A stretch of 7,782 bases of DNA from Nitrososphaerales archaeon TH5895 (GTDB lineage: Archaea; Thermoproteota; Nitrososphaeria; Nitrososphaerales; Nitrososphaeraceae), in contig JAATVS010000211.1 in assembly GCA_014523695.1 (NCBI GenBank), positions 1 through 7,782 of the forward strand. The letters are read 5' to 3'. Positions 5,877-7,782 of this stretch are shown piece after piece. The notes beneath the pieces are model-generated. The model did not search any database, was not told where the DNA came from, and saw only the letters and a list, made by a program, of their open reading frames with translations. Both the position numbers and the translations under genes were made by a program. Within the stretch, counting starts at the first letter, position 1. Each line of letters starts with the position of its first letter.

Positions 5877-6256
5877 GAAAAGTAGATCTCAAAAGCGGGG
5901 ACTGGAGTGAGAACATTCAATTTCTTTCATGTCAATTGGTTGTCTTAGCTTCCTAAAATGCTTAGACATTTTTGACACGACACTGAATTTACTCGTGAAA
6001 TATCATGTCAAAAAAATCATAAATGACTTCTAAAAATGCCGCTTATAAGGATACACTATTACCAATGGCGATGGTTGTCCTTGTAAGTAGCTAGCGAACT
6101 GAACGAAGCTTTCCGACTTATATACCCGTTCTGCCTGGAAGCTATTTTCTTTCCATATCGTCGGGGAGAGGATTTGCGCTTTATTACTATCACAACATCT
6201 AGAAAGCTGCACACCGATATAGTGAGTGATTTATTATCTGTTAATTTGATATTTGC
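5877..6256. other. Convergent intergenic region without a supported gene
   Basis: This gap lies between two genes that point at each other. It holds the inverted repeat at 5969-6014 and a palindromic CTTATAAG (6042-6049) that could act as a TATA box. The part from about 6050 to 6200 appears richer in G+C than other gaps. A 60-codon GTG-start frame (6030-6212, minus) covers it but resembles no family I know. A small RNA or a decayed gene is possible; neither is shown. Confidence 0.4.
5969..6014. repeat. 9-bp inverted repeat with inner hairpin
   Basis: TTTTTGACA (5969-5977) and TGTCAAAAA (6006-6014) are perfect complements 28 bases apart. Inside, CACGA (5976-5980) and TCGTG (5993-5997) can form an alternative, slightly overlapping stem. 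The T and A runs are on the outside, so on either strand the stem is followed by A rather than T, arguing against a simple terminator. Confidence 0.35.
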
Positions 6257-6640
6257 TCAATAATCATTACCTATAATTAATTTATCATCCCTCAATGTGA
6301 TAACTAACACTTTATTTTTGATTAACCTGTTTTTAAGTTCCCTATCCAGTGTTGCTACAGCGCAGTTATGACAACCGGAATATTTAATGATGGACTCGTC
6401 AGCGTACTTTGAGAGGGGAAGATCAATCAAATTGAATTTAGCTCCTATCAAAGACAAAGCAGCTCTTGCCATCCTTGAACGCTTCGGACCAGAATGACGC
6501 TCCAGGTGTTTTAATTCTTCCGCTACTATATTAGGAACAACAAACTGTAATCTCCCCAGTGCTGACTCAATACCTTCTATATTTTGCAGAGGGGTTGAAC
6601 CAAGAACCATCATGAAGCTGGTGTCGCATACTACCTCCAT
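6257..6640 (-). CDS. FCF1-like PIN-domain ribonuclease
   Basis: A 127-residue single-domain protein of the archaeal FCF1/COG1412 PIN group, metal-dependent RNases linked to rRNA processing. The four acidic positions expected of an active PIN site are present: D6 in VVCDTSFMM, E41 in NIVAEELKHL, D81 in YADESII, and D99 in AVATLDRELKNRL. The ending VLVITLRDDKLII is typical of the group (strand, 'lR', short tail). A basic stretch, HSGPKRSRMARA (49-60), may touch RNA. Length is normal and no antitoxin-like gene is adjacent, so a VapC toxin role is less likely. ATG at 6640 has no Shine-Dalgarno site, and a TATA-like box lies 26 bases upstream, fitting a leaderless message. It is downstream of the THUMP gene on the same strand but 321 bases away, so it has its own promoter. 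CxxC (C90, C93) before D99 is unusual but may mean nothing. Confidence 0.87.
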   Translation of the reverse strand: MEVVCDTSFMMVLGSTPLQNIEGIESALGRLQFVVPNIVAEELKHLERHSGPKRSRMARAALSLIGAKFNLIDLPLSKYADESIIKYSGCHNCAVATLDRELKNRLIKNKVLVITLRDDKLIIGNDY

Positions 6641-6665
6641 TATCCGGATGAAGAAGTCTTAGCAA

Positions 6666-6673
6666 ATATTAAA
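6666..6673 (-). promoter_or_regulatory. TATA-like box of the PIN nuclease gene
   Basis: On the minus strand TTTAATAT ends 25 bases before the ATG at 6640. This is the classic archaeal distance for transcription starting at the start codon, and no Shine-Dalgarno site is present. It is the best-placed promoter in the window. Confidence 0.5.
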
Positions 6674-6703
6674 TCATCTGTCCATCAGCCAAGTCGAAGC
6701 AAC

Positions 6704-6711
6704 TTAGCCTA
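6704..6711 (-). repeat. TTAGCCTA motif, copy 2
   Basis: TAGGCTAA on the minus strand, 63 bases before the PIN ATG and upstream of its TATA-like box. It shares GGTAGGCTAA with copy 1 (ten bases). Confidence 0.35.
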
Positions 6712-6919
6712 CCTTTGCATGAAAAAACAGTATGTTAAACTAAACATTTGTGGAACGATGAAAATGACGTAAATCAATAAAGCAGCACGTCACCCCGATC
6801 GGGATATTGTCAGGGAGGAGTGTATTTATTTCATCACTATTGGACAATGTTTCTTGATCAATAACAGGAAGCAATCAAAATGCTGCAGTCATGGAGCAAA
6901 GAAACAAAATTGTGGTGTC

Positions 6920-6949
6920 ATTGCAAGTCTGGTCGGTCTGTTTTGCAAT
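6920..6949 (-). terminator. Inverted repeat and T-rich stretch after the THUMP gene
   Basis: ATTGCAA and TTGCAAT pair across a 16-base loop, starting 12 bases past the stop codon. On the minus strand it is followed by GACACCACAATTTTGTTTC, a loosely T-rich stretch. The stem is only seven pairs, so this is a weak call for the 3' end of the THUMP transcript. Confidence 0.3.
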
Positions 6950-6961
6950 CAAATCAATTGT

Positions 6962-7513
6962 CTATTTATCTGAATTTGTTCCAATTTCTCGTTTTTCGAG
7001 GGTAGAGTTAAAGATCTGATCATGTTGTAACACGGCTATTCCGGTTATATTCCCCAAAATCTCTATTAGTATGATCCATTTTGGTGCATCTAAGTTCACC
7101 GGGCTGTCTATTTCTTTAGCAATCGCGCCTATGATCTCTAAAGACCTTAGGGAAGAATTGTGCCTCTTTTCAACAGACAATTTAAAGGAATCTGAAGATG
7201 ATATTTTCCTTTTGGACAAATCAATGGCCGCCATTGCTATTTCAGCGGGATTGGAATTTGTAACGGATTCGATTGGAATAACCCTCAAAACATACCTAAA
7301 TCGCCAGTCTTCGAAACGTACAATATCTTTGAATTTTTCGATTACCTGAAAAGGATCCAAACTAGTAGTACCCGTTATTAGTCCTGAAATATTTGTAACC
7401 TCAAAGAAAGCATCGGCGTCTCCAAGATCATCAAGCAAATCTAGTATCTCATCTATGGCATCAAACTCTCTGTATCGAAAGGTGGTCGCTATTAGATTGA
7501 ATGTATTTAACAT
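6962..7513 (-). CDS. THUMP-domain RNA-binding protein (COG1818, Tan1/THUMPD1-like)
   Basis: A 183-residue soluble protein matching the archaeal THUMP family related to eukaryotic Tan1/THUMPD1. In eukaryotes that protein presents tRNA to the Kre33/NAT10 acetyltransferase for N4-acetylcytidine formation; the same role here is inferred. Landmarks in order: FNLIATTFRYREFDAIDEILDLL (5-27), LGDADAFFEVTNISGLI (30-46, the domain's first strand region), PFQVIEKFKDIV (54-65), WRFRYVLRVIPIESV (70-84, with the 'R.iPi' hallmark), SFKLSVEKRHNS (109-120), EIIGAIAKEI and VNLDAPKWIILIEILGNITGIAVL (139-162). Family members are usually about 160-190 residues, so it appears whole. No catalytic domain is fused. 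ATG at 7513 sits right before the conserved FNLIAT, which supports this start. It follows the pgk gene by 95 bases; a TATA-like box and palindrome in that gap suggest it can be transcribed alone. Confidence 0.88.
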   Translation of the reverse strand: MLNTFNLIATTFRYREFDAIDEILDLLDDLGDADAFFEVTNISGLITGTTSLDPFQVIEKFKDIVRFEDWRFRYVLRVIPIESVTNSNPAEIAMAAIDLSKRKISSSDSFKLSVEKRHNSSLRSLEIIGAIAKEIDSPVNLDAPKWIILIEILGNITGIAVLQHDQIFNSTLEKREIGTNSDK

Positions 7514-7541
7514 AGTATTTTCTTCAAAATTATGTTTCTCG

Positions 7542-7549
7542 TTAGCCTA
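7542..7549 (-). repeat. TTAGCCTA motif, copy 3
   Basis: TAGGCTAA on the minus strand, 28 bases before the THUMP ATG and overlapping by two bases the TATA-like CATATA at 7548-7553. It shares TAGGCTAAC with copy 1. Confidence 0.35.
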
Positions 7550-7553
7550 TATG
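7548..7553 (-). promoter_or_regulatory. TATA-like box of the THUMP gene
   Basis: CATATA on the minus strand lies 35-40 bases before the ATG at 7513, which would give a leader of about ten bases. The match is short, so read-through from pgk remains possible. Confidence 0.3.
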
Positions 7554-7564
7554 CGAACAGTTTC

Positions 7565-7576
7565 ATGATTAATCAT
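7565..7576. promoter_or_regulatory. 12-bp perfect palindrome between pgk and the THUMP gene
   Basis: ATGATTAATCAT is perfectly symmetric and lies 11 bases upstream of the CATATA box on the minus strand. That is where an archaeal activator or repressor could contact the promoter. It is short and AT-rich, so chance is possible. Confidence 0.3.
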
Positions 7577-7608
7577 CTCCTCATGCTTTCACGCATATTG
7601 TATTCTTA

Positions 7609-7782
7609 TCATACATTGAGTACCTCTAATCCGGGCATCGAATCACCGGCGAGAAATCTCAGGGTTGCACCGCCACCTGTTGATACATGACTTACTTCTC
7701 CTTCTGAAACACCCGATGTCTTCATGGCCTGAAGGGTATCTCCCCCACCTACCAGGGTTTTCGAACCACGCCAATATGCAAG
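7609..7782 (-). CDS. pgk: Phosphoglycerate kinase, C-terminal end (cut by window edge)
   Basis: The last 57 residues of phosphoglycerate kinase, the cytoplasmic enzyme that moves a phosphate between ATP and 3-phosphoglycerate. In autotrophic thaumarchaea it is expected to run toward sugar synthesis. The visible part begins LAYWRGSKTLVGGGDTLQAM and continues with SHVSTGGGATLRFLAGDSMPGLEVL. These are the two glycine-rich nucleotide-binding loops (GGGDT at 12-16, STGGGA at 34-39) and the standard C-terminus of the family, all intact. The reading frame runs off the right edge; a full protein would be about 400 residues. The stop is TGA at 7609-7611. The THUMP gene follows 95 bases downstream on the same strand. 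Confidence 0.95.
   Translation of the reverse strand, partial: LAYWRGSKTLVGGGDTLQAMKTSGVSEGEVSHVSTGGGATLRFLAGDSMPGLEVLNV

Larger units (their letters stand above)
6674..6961. other. Intergenic region between the THUMP and PIN genes
   Basis: No open frame of note occurs on either strand and no tRNA-like T-loop was seen. It contains one TTAGCCTA copy (6704-6711), the ten-base palindrome CCCGATCGGG (6794-6803) in a locally GC-rich patch, and an inverted repeat near the THUMP stop (6920-6949). A small RNA around 6780-6830 cannot be excluded. Confidence 0.4.

Noticed and set aside
6257..6640. PIN protein as the toxin of a VapBC pair
   Set aside because: There is no small antitoxin-like gene next to it, and the C-terminal ITLRDDKLII pattern fits the FCF1-like group rather than VapC toxins.
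6781..6830. Possible tRNA or structured RNA around CCCGATCGGG
   Set aside because: No T-loop, anticodon arm or acceptor pairing could be drawn; only the ten-base palindrome is evident.
6880..7005. Short plus-strand frame starting MLQSWSKE
   Set aside because: About 41 codons, overlapping the 3' end of the THUMP gene on the other strand, with no promoter or family resemblance.

Overview
The window looks archaeal, most likely from a soil ammonia-oxidising thaumarchaeon (Nitrososphaeria, Nitrosocosmicus/Nitrososphaera type). Four things point that way: a COG1818-type THUMP protein and a stand-alone FCF1-type PIN nuclease; starts without Shine-Dalgarno sites, including GTG and TTG; a TATA-like box about 26 bases before at least one start (PIN gene); and a secreted protein joining a discoidin domain to a cadherin-like Ig domain, a combination I associate with these archaea. 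The lineage is inferred; there is no rRNA or other marker gene here. Intergenic DNA is AT-rich, and no mobile element, CRISPR array or tRNA was seen.

Left part (1-2621): two membrane transporters are transcribed away from each other. On the minus strand is the N-terminal two thirds of an ArsB/NhaD/OCA2-type (ion transporter superfamily) permease, cut by the window edge. On the plus strand is a complete CPA2 cation/proton antiporter with a paired-aspartate motif. The 456-base spacer between them holds a TATA-like box, a perfect 19-bp palindrome and a long T/A-tract inverted repeat, so it is the likely control region for both.

Middle (2622-5834): a small minus-strand protein that may belong to a thaumarchaeal roadblock-like family; a methyltransferase with an N-terminal winged-helix-like segment, starting at TTG just behind a small hairpin and ending in a strong hairpin that contains its stop codon; and a 432-residue exported protein with a 12-Asp tract, a discoidin domain and a C-terminal Ig-like domain, followed by a terminator-like hairpin plus T-run. 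The methyltransferase resembles those acting on surface glycans and the exported protein looks carbohydrate-binding, so a shared cell-surface role is possible but unproven.

Right part (5835-7782), all on the minus strand: the 3' end of phosphoglycerate kinase, then a THUMP-domain RNA-binding protein (partner of tRNA acetylation), then an FCF1-like PIN nuclease with a well-placed TATA-like box. These are housekeeping carbon and RNA-processing functions, separated by gaps of 95 and 321 bases, so they are probably not one tight operon. An 8-base motif, TTAGCCTA, occurs upstream of three minus-strand genes. I did not find a clearly new multi-gene system; the best leads are the exported discoidin protein, the methyltransferase fusion and the intergenic palindromes.
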